A DNA stretch of 64,000 bases from Natronoarchaeum mannanilyticum (lineage in GTDB: Archaea; Halobacteriota; Halobacteria; Halobacteriales; Natronoarchaeaceae). The position numbers and the translations under genes were made by a program. Every line of letters starts with the position of its first letter. The stretch's first letter is position 1. The stretch covers positions 62,001-126,000 of the forward strand of contig NZ_BAAADV010000003.1 of NCBI RefSeq assembly GCF_039522665.1, given 5' to 3'. Under the pieces are notes generated by a model. The model was given only the letters and a program-made list of their open reading frames with translations. It ran no database searches and was not told the DNA's origin. This document shows positions 1 to 7,893 of the stretch, in pieces.

Positions 1-60
1 ATCTTCGAGAACCCCGACCACCAGCGCGTCGAGGACTACATCACCGGCAAGTTCGGGTGA
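1..60 (+). CDS. pstB: PstB phosphate ABC transporter ATPase, C-terminal end only
   Basis: Only the last 19 codons and the TGA stop are in the window. The peptide IFENPDHQRVEDYITGKFG matches the C-terminus of PstB, where an 'F.NP....DYI.G.FG' ending is characteristic; the family energises phosphate import. The 5' part and gene context lie outside the window. It ends 343 bases before pstS, with a promoter in between, so it probably closes a separate upstream transcript. It may be the ATPase that serves the downstream pstSCA cassette, which has none of its own; that is inference. Confidence 0.8.
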   Translation: MFENPDHQRVEDYITGKFG

Positions 61-403
61 CTCGCGTTCGACGCCGATACCGAGTTCGCGGTACGGTCCA
101 GTTTTCCGACGTCGTTCACGTCCACCCCGGAGCGGTGCCTGTCTGTATTACTCGGTCGAACTACGGAAACCGAGACGAGACTACGTACGACGGACTACGC
201 GTACTGTGCCGGTACGGACGGAACTGACCTCTATACATGGTGACGCAGTTTCCGGTCTACGCCCCATGCCCCGTGCGCTAAAGCGCCGTTGATCGACCTA
301 TCGTCGCCGATATCGTCCGATTCGAAGAATCTATATATATCTATGGTCCTGGCTATAGCAAAATTAGAACGGTATTTCAGTGGGTATCGACTTGGTACAC
401 TCG
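61..403. other. Intergenic region between pstB end and pstS
   Basis: No credible gene is seen. The left part is GC-rich. From about 285 to 380 the composition becomes AT-rich, with the 8-bp palindrome CGATATCG at 308-315 and a TATA-like run at 331-340. This is probably the control region of pstS. I could not identify a defined phosphate-response box. Confidence 0.6.
331..340 (+). promoter_or_regulatory. TATA-like promoter element of pstSCA
   Basis: The run CTATATATAT lies about 70 bases before the preferred pstS start at 404. It would place transcription start near 362-366 and give a leader of roughly 40 bases. It is the most AT-rich element in the 343-base spacer. Confidence 0.6.
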
Positions 404-1432
404 ATGGCAAGCAACCGACCCGACTCGCAACGTTCGATCGTCTCCCGACGAAAGTTCTTGGGCGCGGCCGGCGGCGCGGCGGCGCTCTCACTCGCCGGCT
501 GCCTGGGCGGCGGCAGCGGTGGACTCTCGGGCGAGGTCGTGATCTCCGGGTCGAGCACGGTGTACCCGGTGTCGAACGCGATGGGCGAGGAGTTCAAGAA
601 GGCGAACTCGAACGTCGGAATGTCCGTCGACCCGACGGGGACGGGTGCCGGATTCGAGAACAACTTCTGTACCGGTAGCAGCGCGATCAACGGCGCATCG
701 CGACCGATCAAGGACAGCGAACTCCAGCGCTGCCGAGACAACGGCGTCGAGCCGGTCGAGTTCCAGGTCGCCAGCGACGCGCTGACGGTCGCGGTCAACA
801 CCGAAAACGACTGGGCGGAGTGTGTCACCGAAGATGAACTTCGCCAGATCTGGAAGCCAGATCCCGCCCAGACGTGGAGCGACGTTCGCTCGGAGTGGCC
901 CGACGAGGAGTTCGAGCGCTACGGTCCCGCGACGACGTCGGGAACGTTCGACTACTTCACCGAGCACATCATCGGCGAGGCGCGCTCCCACACCGACAAC
1001 TACCAGTCCTCGGAGAACGACAACACGCTGATTCAGGGCGTCCAGGGTGCACCCTACACGATCGGGTACTTCGGATACTCCTACTACGAACAGAACAAAG
1101 ACTCGCTCAAGGCCCTCGAGATCGACGCCGGGGACGGCTGCGTCAAACCGAGCCTCGAGAACGCACGGGACGGCTCGTACCCGCTGGCACGACCGCTGTT
1201 CATCTACGTCAACCGGGACGAGATCAAGAACAACGAAGCGGTCCGACAGTTCGTCGAGTTCTACCTCACCCAGTCGTCCAAGGACATCGTCAGCGAGATC
1301 GGGTACGTCCCGGCCAGCGACGAGATCCAGCAGCGGAACCTCGACAAGTTCGAATCGATCGTCAGCGGCGACGACGCAGGGTCGGGCAATCAGTCGAGCG
1401 GGAACACGTCCAGCGGCAACGAGTCGGCCTGA
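404..1432 (+). CDS. pstS: PstS phosphate-binding lipoprotein
   Basis: Extracellular phosphate-binding subunit of the high-affinity Pst ABC importer, 342 aa from ATG 404; an in-frame GTG at 380 would add 8 residues before the signal. Residues 14-33 form a Tat signal (SRRKFLG) ending in a lipobox, LAGC, with Cys33 as lipid anchor. The phosphate-binding loops are recognisable: SGSSTVYPVS near the start of the mature chain and TGTGAGFENN followed by SAINGASRPI. The last 20 residues are a Gly/Ser/Asn-rich flexible tail. It heads a pstS-pstC-pstA cluster. Function is well supported by motifs and neighbours. Confidence 0.95.
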   Translation: MASNRPDSQRSIVSRRKFLGAAGGAAALSLAGCLGGGSGGLSGEVVISGSSTVYPVSNAMGEEFKKANSNVGMSVDPTGTGAGFENNFCTGSSAINGASRPIKDSELQRCRDNGVEPVEFQVASDALTVAVNTENDWAECVTEDELRQIWKPDPAQTWSDVRSEWPDEEFERYGPATTSGTFDYFTEHIIGEARSHTDNYQSSENDNTLIQGVQGAPYTIGYFGYSYYEQNKDSLKALEIDAGDGCVKPSLENARDGSYPLARPLFIYVNRDEIKNNEAVRQFVEFYLTQSSKDIVSEIGYVPASDEIQQRNLDKFESIVSGDDAGSGNQSSGNTSSGNESA

Positions 1433-1487
1433 CCGATTCGCTTCCGAAGACGGTAACTAACCCCCCACCCACAGTAGACCTATATTC

Positions 1488-2423
1488 ATGTCCGGAGAAC
1501 AGCCCACACTAACCACGGACGGCTCCCGCCGGTCGCTCAAGGAAAGCGCCATCAGGGCGGTGCTTTTCGGTTGTGCGGCCCTGTCGATCCTCGTCACGGG
1601 CGGGATCATCCTGACGCTCGGGATCGACGCGATCGAGTTCTTCACCCGAGTGTCGCCGGTGGACTTTTTCACCGGGACGGACTGGAGCCCCGTGATCAGG
1701 CCGTACAGCTACGGCGTGTTGCCGCTGATCCTCAACACGCTGCTCGTCACCGTCCTGTCGGCGTTCATCGCGCTGCCGGTCGGCCTCGCCGCGGCGATCT
1801 ACCTCAGCGAGTACGCGAGCGAGCGGATGCGCTCGATCATCAAGCCCGGCCTGGAGATTCTCGCCGGGATTCCGACGGTCGTCTACGGGTACTTCGCGCT
1901 GGTGTACATCACGCCGTTTATCGACGACTACCTGTTTCAGGTCAGCACGTTCAACGCGCTGTCGGCCTCGATCATGGTCGGCGTGATGATCATTCCGATG
2001 GTCTCCTCGATCAGCGAGGACGCCCTGAGCGCCGTCCCGGACGAGCTCCGTCAGGCCGGCTACGGCATGGGCGCGACGAAGTTCCAGGTGTCGACCGGCG
2101 TCGTCGTTCCCGCGGCCGTCTCCGGGATCTTCTCGTCGTTCATCCTCGGGATCTCCCGGGCGATCGGCGAGACGATGATCGTCGTCGTCGCGGCGGGCCA
2201 GAGCGCGAAGATGATCTACCCCGGCAACGTCGACGAGGTCGTCGTCTCCTCGATCGAGACGATGACCGTCGCGATGGTCAAACTCGTTACCGGCGAGATA
2301 TCGGCCGACGCGACCCAGTACAAAGCGATGTTCGCGATCGGCATTACGCTGTTCGCGATGACGTTCGCGCTGAACCTGGCGAGCACCCTCATCGAGATGC
2401 GCTACAGGGAGGAGTACAAATGA
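1488..2423 (+). CDS. pstC: PstC phosphate ABC transporter permease
   Basis: Integral membrane permease subunit of the Pst importer, 311 aa. It has an N-terminal transmembrane helix at about residues 22-45, a PstC-like TGTDWSP segment, and the binding-protein-dependent permease domain from about residue 75 with hydrophobic helices. The EAA loop reads DELRQAGYGMGATKFQV, which contacts the ATPase. The start ATG at 1488 lies 55 bases after pstS. Its stop codon overlaps the ATG of a 16-codon frame (ATGA at 2420) that leads into pstA. Confidence 0.95.
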   Translation: MSGEQPTLTTDGSRRSLKESAIRAVLFGCAALSILVTGGIILTLGIDAIEFFTRVSPVDFFTGTDWSPVIRPYSYGVLPLILNTLLVTVLSAFIALPVGLAAAIYLSEYASERMRSIIKPGLEILAGIPTVVYGYFALVYITPFIDDYLFQVSTFNALSASIMVGVMIIPMVSSISEDALSAVPDELRQAGYGMGATKFQVSTGVVVPAAVSGIFSSFILGISRAIGETMIVVVAAGQSAKMIYPGNVDEVVVSSIETMTVAMVKLVTGEISADATQYKAMFAIGITLFAMTFALNLASTLIEMRYREEYK

Positions 2424-2470
2424 TCGAAACACGCTACGAGACGACGCTCGACGCCGAGGTGACAGCCTGA
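2420..2470 (+). CDS. 16-codon coupling frame between pstC and pstA (putative)
   Basis: An ATG overlaps the pstC stop (ATGA at 2420) and opens a 16-codon frame, MIETRYETTLDAEVTA, whose own stop overlaps the pstA start (TGATG at 2468-2472). It lies in a different frame from pstA, so it is not an N-terminal extension. The chain of overlaps could pass ribosomes from pstC to pstA. The peptide matches nothing I recognise and may have no function; alternatively the pstA start is mis-chosen. Confidence 0.35.
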   Translation: MIETRYETTLDAEVTA

Positions 2471-3384
2471 TGGCGACCGAATCCTCCGACACGGATTGGT
2501 TCGGGGACGGAAGCGAGACCGGCGCGATCAGGGGACGGCTGTTCGCGTGGGCCTGTCTCGGGGCCACCCTGTTCGGCATCGGGATGGTGATGATCCTGCT
2601 GCTGTACGTCGTGATGGACGCCTTCGCCATCGGCCAACCCAACACGGCACCGTGGCTCGACTGGGGCTTCCTGACAAACGCGACGTCGCGGTTCGCCGAT
2701 GAAGCGGGTCTGTACCCTGCGATCATCGGTTCGGTGATGATGATGGGCGTGATCGCGCTGTCGGCGCTGCCGATCGGCGTCGGGGCCGCGATCTACCTCG
2801 AGGAGTACGCGCCGGACAACAAGCTCGTGCGGTTCATCGAGATCAACATCGGCAACCTCGCGGGCGTCCCCTCGGTCGTCTACGGCCTGCTCGGACTGGC
2901 GGTGTTCGTCCAGATCATGAACCTCGGGATGGGGACCGTCATCGTCGGCGGGTTCACCGTCGGTCTGCTGATCCTCCCGATCGTGATCATCTCCGCCCAG
3001 GAGGCGCTGCGCGGCGTGCCGGACTCCCGCCGGCAGGCGTCGTTCGGCATGGGCGCGACGCGCTGGCAGACGACCAAGAACGTCGTGCTGCCCGAGGCGC
3101 TGCCGGGGATCCTGACCGGGACGATCCTCGCACTGGGTCGCGCGATCGGCGAGACCGCGCCGCTGCTGATGATCGGCGCCGCCGCGTCGGTGTACTCGCC
3201 GCCCAGCGGGCTGTTCGACCGCTTCTCCGCGATGCCGCGCCAGATCTACGCGTGGGTCGGGATGCCCCAACAGGAGTTCCAGTACGGCGTGATGGCCGCG
3301 GGCGTCGTGACGCTGCTGACGGTGTTGCTCCTGATGAACGCCAGCGCGATCCTCATCCGGAACAAGTACCAGCGGGAGTCGTAA
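2470..3384 (+). CDS. pstA: PstA phosphate ABC transporter permease
   Basis: Second permease subunit of the Pst importer, 304 aa. The N-terminal helix is at about residues 25-50, followed by the permease domain with the EAA loop ALRGVPDSRRQASFGMGATR and the motif GRAIGETAPLLMIGA, typical of PstA. The ATG at 2470 overlaps the stop of the short coupling frame. No pstB or phoU follows, unlike the usual pstSCAB-phoU order; the next gene encodes an unrelated membrane protease. Confidence 0.95.
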   Translation: MATESSDTDWFGDGSETGAIRGRLFAWACLGATLFGIGMVMILLLYVVMDAFAIGQPNTAPWLDWGFLTNATSRFADEAGLYPAIIGSVMMMGVIALSALPIGVGAAIYLEEYAPDNKLVRFIEINIGNLAGVPSVVYGLLGLAVFVQIMNLGMGTVIVGGFTVGLLILPIVIISAQEALRGVPDSRRQASFGMGATRWQTTKNVVLPEALPGILTGTILALGRAIGETAPLLMIGAAASVYSPPSGLFDRFSAMPRQIYAWVGMPQQEFQYGVMAAGVVTLLTVLLLMNASAILIRNKYQRES

Positions 3385-3493
3385 CCTCGCAGCAACGCAG
3401 CGGTTCTCCGTCGGATCGTTTTCTTCTGCCGCCGTAACGTTCCTCTCACCGCGTTGGGCAAAACCTAACCGCGGGCCGTCCTATGGTCGAGAT

Positions 3494-4888
3494 ATGTCGT
3501 CGGGCCGGGACCCAGTGCAGCAGGCTGCCGGAGAGGAGCGAGACCTCTACGAAGTATCGTCGTGGGAACCGCGCTCCCGGCTCGACCGGTTCGTCGTGGG
3601 TATCGACGGCGGCGTCCGCCGGATCGCCCAGCTACTCGTCTACGCCGTCGCCGGACTGATCGGCCTCTCGGTGGCCGCGCTCTCCGTGTGGGTGCTACTC
3701 GCGGAGTTCCACGTCGGGAACCTCGACGCCGTCACCGATCCCGTCGTGACCGCGCTGGTCGTGCTGTCGGTCGTGCCGGCGCTCGCGCTCGCGGGCTACG
3801 TCTGGCGCACCGACGTGACGACCGGCGAGCCGATCGGGCTACTCGCGGTGACGTTCCTGCTGATCATGCTGCTGGCGGGGTTCGTCGCGATCCTCAACGA
3901 ACTCGGCGGTATCGTACTGGGCGTCCGCGAAAGCGCGTTCGGCGTCGGGACGATCCTGTTTTACTACCTCGTCGTCGGGCCGGTCGAGGAGACGGCCAAG
4001 CTGGTGGCGGTGCGGCTCCACGCCTACCGGAGCGACCGGTTCGACGCCGTGATCGACGGCGCGGTGTACGGCGCCGTCGCCGGGCTCGGCTTCGCGACGA
4101 TCGAGAACGCGCTGTACATCACGCGCGCGTTAGAGCCCGCGACCACCGCGCTGGGGACGATCGCCGCGGCCGACGGGATCACCGCCGCGCGGGCGCTGGC
4201 CGGCCCCGGTCACGTGATCTACTCGGGCGTCGCCGGCTTCTACCTCGGACTGGCGAAGTTCAACCGCGAGTACGCCGTGCCGCTGGTGTTGAAGGGGCTG
4301 CTGATCGCGGCCGTGCTCCACGGGACGTACAACGTCGGCGCGTCGATCGTTCCCGGACTGGTCTACCAGTCGACGTCGCTGTCGCCGCTGGGCGCGACGA
4401 TGGCCTTTATCCTGCCGTTCGACGCGCTGGCGGGCTACTACCTCTACCGAAAGATCCGGAACTACCGCGACACCTACCGCGCGGTCGAGGCCGAGCGGTG
4501 GGACGATCGGGTTCCGCTGCCCGAACTGACGGAGTTCGATCCGGCGACCGATCCGGATCGCCCCGGTCTCGGCGCTCGCGGCGCGGACGGCGACGCCGCC
4601 GCAGCGGGATCCGCCGGCAACCGATCGGACGACGTCCGGACGACCGGCGCCCGCTCGAACGGCGGCGCCGGCGCGACGGCGACAGACTCCGGTCGCGGGA
4701 CGGCCGATGCCGTCGGCTCCGGAGCCGAGGGGAAGGTATCTGACCCGGCGTCTGACGACGATAGCGCCGACTCCTCGGAGTCGGACGACGCGCGAGAGTT
4801 CGTGGACGCCGACCGGACGGCGGCGTCACAGCCGGACGAGGACGACGAAGACGACGAGGAGGACTCGCTCGACGACTGGGAGTTTTAA
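3494..4888 (+). CDS. PrsW-family intramembrane metalloprotease
   Basis: Predicted polytopic membrane protease of the PrsW/CPBP-like group, 464 aa. Hydrophobic helices fill residues about 45-330. The family signature is present: GPVEETAKL with Glu165-Glu166, the downstream FATIENALY segment, and a later GPGHVIYSGVAGFYLG segment with a conserved His. In Bacillus PrsW cleaves an anti-sigma factor; the archaeal substrate is unknown. The last ~125 residues form an Asp/Glu/Ser-rich tail, probably disordered and cytoplasmic. It stands alone after the pst cassette. Family assignment is firm; role is not. Confidence 0.85.
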   Translation: MSSGRDPVQQAAGEERDLYEVSSWEPRSRLDRFVVGIDGGVRRIAQLLVYAVAGLIGLSVAALSVWVLLAEFHVGNLDAVTDPVVTALVVLSVVPALALAGYVWRTDVTTGEPIGLLAVTFLLIMLLAGFVAILNELGGIVLGVRESAFGVGTILFYYLVVGPVEETAKLVAVRLHAYRSDRFDAVIDGAVYGAVAGLGFATIENALYITRALEPATTALGTIAAADGITAARALAGPGHVIYSGVAGFYLGLAKFNREYAVPLVLKGLLIAAVLHGTYNVGASIVPGLVYQSTSLSPLGATMAFILPFDALAGYYLYRKIRNYRDTYRAVEAERWDDRVPLPELTEFDPATDPDRPGLGARGADGDAAAAGSAGNRSDDVRTTGARSNGGAGATATDSGRGTADAVGSGAEGKVSDPASDDDSADSSESDDAREFVDADRTAASQPDEDDEDDEEDSLDDWEF

Positions 4889-4985
4889 CGGTACTGCGGA
4901 TCGGGCTCGGGATCGGCCGGAACATCGGCGTCAGCGCGAGGGGCCCTCCACCAGAATTTTCGCGCTGGACTACGGCGCGTACGAT

Positions 4986-5180
4986 ATGTCGGTCCAGAAG
5001 GCGATGCTCGTCGAACTGTTCGCGATCGTCCTCGTTCTCTACGGGTTGGCGACCGTCACCCACGAGTACACGATGGGCTCGCCGGTGTACTTTCACCTGG
5101 GCCTGTACGTCGGGATCGGAGGAATGCTCTACGCAGTCGTCGATGGTGTGAGGTCGGTCGGGGGCACCAGCGACGCGTGA
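4986..5180 (+). CDS. Small two-helix membrane protein, unknown function
   Basis: A 64-aa protein with two hydrophobic segments, at residues about 8-24 and 36-52, joined by a short polar loop (THEYTMGSPV). The ATG at 4986 follows the PrsW gene by 97 bases, and the frame ends 15 bases before the convergent riboflavin synthase gene. Length, hydrophobicity pattern and start context suggest a real small membrane protein. I recognise no family. The proximity to PrsW may be chance. Confidence 0.55.
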   Translation: MSVQKAMLVELFAIVLVLYGLATVTHEYTMGSPVYFHLGLYVGIGGMLYAVVDGVRSVGGTSDA

Positions 5181-5195
5181 GTAGGCGCGGACGCG

Positions 5196-5789
5196 TTACC
5201 GATAGCCGTCGAGCAGCTGCTCGGCGTACTTCGCGATCACGTCGACTTCCAGGTGGACCGGATCGCCCGGCTCCTTCTCCGAGAGCGTCGTCAGCTCGTA
5301 GGTCGTCGGGATGATCGCGACGGTGATCGCCTCCTCGGTGCGCTCGGCGACGGTGAGGCTGATGCCGTCGAGCGTGATCGACCCTTTCTCGACGACGTAG
5401 GGCGCGAACTTCTCGGGCAGATCGAACTCGAACTCCCAGTCGTCGCCGACGCGGCGCACGTCCCGGACCTCGGCGGTGGCGTCGACGTGGCCTAGGACGA
5501 CGTGGCCGTCGAAGCGGCCGTCGGCCGGCATCGCGCGTTCGAGATTGACCCGGTCGCCCTCCGCGAGCTCCCCGAGGTAGGTCTTCGCGATCGTCTCGGC
5601 GGCGAGGAACGTCTCGAACCATCCATCCCGAGATTCCTCGACTGTCAGACAGGCGCCGCTGACGCTGACGCTCTGGCCGTGTTCCAGGTCCGCGGTCGTC
5701 TCGTCGCCCGCGATCCGCAGCCGGACGCCCTCGTCGGTCTCGGTGCGACCGACGACCTCGCCGGTCTCCTCGACGATGCCGGTGAACAT
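5196..5789 (-). CDS. ribE: Riboflavin synthase, alpha-chain type
   Basis: Catalyses dismutation of two 6,7-dimethyl-8-ribityllumazine molecules to riboflavin, the last step of flavin synthesis. 197 aa, the usual size for the homotrimeric RibE family. The start MFTGIVEETGEV at 5789 is the classic N-terminus. Two lumazine-binding repeats are visible: the first has CLTVEE after a VSVSGA segment, the second has GSITLDGISLTVAE near residue 115. It ends in an acidic haloarchaeal-style C-terminus (KYAEQLLDGYR). The gene is divergent from the amidohydrolase gene, with 123 bases between starts. Confidence 0.93.
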   Translation of the reverse strand: MFTGIVEETGEVVGRTETDEGVRLRIAGDETTADLEHGQSVSVSGACLTVEESRDGWFETFLAAETIAKTYLGELAEGDRVNLERAMPADGRFDGHVVLGHVDATAEVRDVRRVGDDWEFEFDLPEKFAPYVVEKGSITLDGISLTVAERTEEAITVAIIPTTYELTTLSEKEPGDPVHLEVDVIAKYAEQLLDGYR

Positions 5790-5912
5790 GTGCGGACGTA
5801 GGCGGTCCCGCGTCGAAAGGATTCCGCATCGGCGTCGCGCCGCCGACGAGCCGTGCCGCGATAGAACGGCGCTCCCCCAACCGTTTTGCCGATGCCGCGC
5901 GCCGGCTTTCCC

Positions 5913-7484
5913 ATGACCGAGGCCGCCGACCTGCTCCTGACCGGAGCGGAGGTGCACGCGCTGACAGATCCCGACCGAACCGCCGAGGCCGTCGCGGTCC
6001 GTGACGGTGAGATCGTCCGCGTCGGACCGGAGTACGAGGTGCGATTCCTCGAGGGCGTCGAGACGGACGTTATCGAGCTCGACGGCGGCGTCGTGCTGCC
6101 GGGGTTCATCGATGCCCACACGCACGTCCAGTTGCTCGGCCAGTACGAGCTACACGCCGACCTCTGGGGGATCGAGAGTCGCGGCGAATGTCTGGATGCG
6201 CTCCGAGACCACGCCGCCGAGCTCGACGCCGAAAGCGAGGATGCCGACAGCCCGTCGGACGACTGGGTGGTCGGGTTCCGGTACGACGAGAGCGCGTGGG
6301 ACGCCGACCGCCCCCTCACCCGCGAGGATCTCGACGCCGTAAGCGAAGACCGACCCGTCGCCGTCTTCCGGATCGACGTCCACAGCGCCTCGCTGAACGG
6401 GGCAGCGCTGGAGCGACTTCGCGACGACCTCCCCGAGAGCGACGTCCGCACCGAGAGCGGCGATCCGACTGGCGTGATCGTCGAGGACGCGCTGGACGTG
6501 CTCTGGGAGCACGTCGCGCCCGATCGTGAGGACGCCCGCGAGCTGCTGGTCGCCGCCCAGGAGCGCGCCCACCGGCTCGGCGTCACCGGCGTCCACGACA
6601 TGGTGCGGAACACGACTCTGCCGTGGGCCTACCGCGCGCTGGATCGGGAGGACTGCCTGCGCCTGCGCGTCCGACTCAACTACTGGGCGGACCACCTCGA
6701 CGCCGTCTCGGAGGCCGGCCTCGCGCCCGGCGCCGGCAGCGAGTTCGTCCGGACGGGCGCGATCAAGAGCTACACCGACGGCGCGATCGGCAGCCACACC
6801 GCCAGGCTGGGCGAGCCGTACGACGACAACCCGGAGGAGCATGGCCAGTGGGTGATCGAACCGGACGAGCTACGGGAAATCGTCGCGGACGCCGCAGCGT
6901 CCGACTTCCCGGTCGCCGCCCACGCGATCGGCGACGCCGCCATCGACGCCGCGCTGGACGCCTTCGAGAACGCCGACGCCGCCCTGGAGGATCCGAACCG
7001 GCGTTACCGGATCGAGCACGCCGAACTGGCCGACGACGAGCAGATCGACCGGATGGCCGCTGCGGGCGTCGTCGCCTCGGCCCAGCCGAACTTCCTCCAG
7101 TGGGCCGGCGAGGGCGGGCTGTACGACCGCCGCCTCGGCGTCGAGCGGCGCAAGCGGGCCGACCGGTTCCGGCGCTGGCTCGACGCCGGCGTCCCGGTGG
7201 CGTTCGGGAGCGACTGTATGCCGATGGACCCCCTCTACGGCGTCGATCAGGCGGTGAACGCGCCGACCGACGCCCAGCGCATCTCGGTGACGGAAGCGCT
7301 GCGAGCCTACACCTACGGCGGCGCGTTCGCGGCGGGCGACGAGGACAGGCTGGGGACGATCGAAGTCGGCAAGACGGCCGATCTAGTCGCGCTGGAACGC
7401 TCGCCGTGGGAGCACTCCGAGGCGATCGACGAGATCGGCGTCGCGCTAACCGTCGTCGACGGCGACGTGGTCTACGGCGGGTAG
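5913..7484 (+). CDS. YtcJ-like metal-dependent amidohydrolase
   Basis: Metal-dependent hydrolase of the amidohydrolase superfamily, YtcJ group, 523 aa from ATG 5913; TTG 5886 and ATG 5892 are in-frame but leave a less typical N-terminus than MTEAADLLLTGAEV. The metal-binding motif is DAHTHVQLLG near residue 70. Later come VAAHAIGDAAID, RIEHAEL, and GSDCMPMDPLYGVDQAV near the C-terminus. The substrate cannot be inferred; some relatives act on formamides or N-substituted amides. No partner genes are present. Confidence 0.85.
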   Translation: MTEAADLLLTGAEVHALTDPDRTAEAVAVRDGEIVRVGPEYEVRFLEGVETDVIELDGGVVLPGFIDAHTHVQLLGQYELHADLWGIESRGECLDALRDHAAELDAESEDADSPSDDWVVGFRYDESAWDADRPLTREDLDAVSEDRPVAVFRIDVHSASLNGAALERLRDDLPESDVRTESGDPTGVIVEDALDVLWEHVAPDREDARELLVAAQERAHRLGVTGVHDMVRNTTLPWAYRALDREDCLRLRVRLNYWADHLDAVSEAGLAPGAGSEFVRTGAIKSYTDGAIGSHTARLGEPYDDNPEEHGQWVIEPDELREIVADAAASDFPVAAHAIGDAAIDAALDAFENADAALEDPNRRYRIEHAELADDEQIDRMAAAGVVASAQPNFLQWAGEGGLYDRRLGVERRKRADRFRRWLDAGVPVAFGSDCMPMDPLYGVDQAVNAPTDAQRISVTEALRAYTYGGAFAAGDEDRLGTIEVGKTADLVALERSPWEHSEAIDEIGVALTVVDGDVVYGG

Positions 7485-7532
7485 CGCTCAGCCCCAGCGT
7501 CGTTTTTTATACAGCCCGATCCAAGAGGAAGT

Positions 7533-7730
7533 ATGCCCTTCGGAGTGGTCGATATCACAGTAACGGGCGGACTGGTCCTCCTGTGCGCCGCAGGCATCAA
7601 GTACGTCGTCGACAGGCTGTACGAGCGAGTGGCGTGGAGGAACGTCTACGCCCGAGCGGCGATCACCGCGATCCTCGCCGGCGTCGGGGGCGTCGTCGCG
7701 GCCTACACGATTCTGGGGACGCTACAGTAG
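7533..7730 (+). CDS. Small membrane protein, unknown function
   Basis: A 65-aa protein with hydrophobic segments at residues about 10-25 and 41-62, joined by a basic/aromatic loop (DRLYERVAWRNVYARA). A GAGG ribosome-binding sequence lies just before ATG 7533, and a T-rich TATA-like run (TTTTTTATAC, 7503-7512) lies 20-30 bases upstream, which may also help end the preceding transcript. I recognise no family; the composition and start signals support a real gene. Confidence 0.6.
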   Translation: MPFGVVDITVTGGLVLLCAAGIKYVVDRLYERVAWRNVYARAAITAILAGVGGVVAAYTILGTLQ

Positions 7731-7822
7731 CTCGTCGAACCCGAGCGTCGCAGCCGCCAACCACAGTCAGGTATCTTCCGTGAATACTCCGTTCGTTAGC
7801 TCCGAGTGGCGCCACAGGCGTG

Positions 7823-7843
7823 TTGAAAACAAAATCTTTTCAA
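7823..7843. promoter_or_regulatory. Perfect 7-7-7 inverted repeat upstream of nadA (candidate operator)
   Basis: TTGAAAA (7823-7829), a 7-base spacer, then TTTTCAA (7837-7843): a perfect two-fold symmetric site in an AT-rich island within GC-rich DNA. It ends 50 bases before the nadA ATG, where a promoter is expected. A dimeric repressor of NAD synthesis is a plausible binder; this is inference from position and symmetry. Confidence 0.5.
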
Positions 7844-7893
7844 TACTGTACTCTGAAGTCGCTAGCAATCACTGGTGTCCCACCGTGGCACGA

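Noticed and set aside
7740-7893. Riboswitch upstream of nadA
   Set aside because: Only a DNA-style inverted repeat is visible; no multi-helix conserved RNA motif was recognised.
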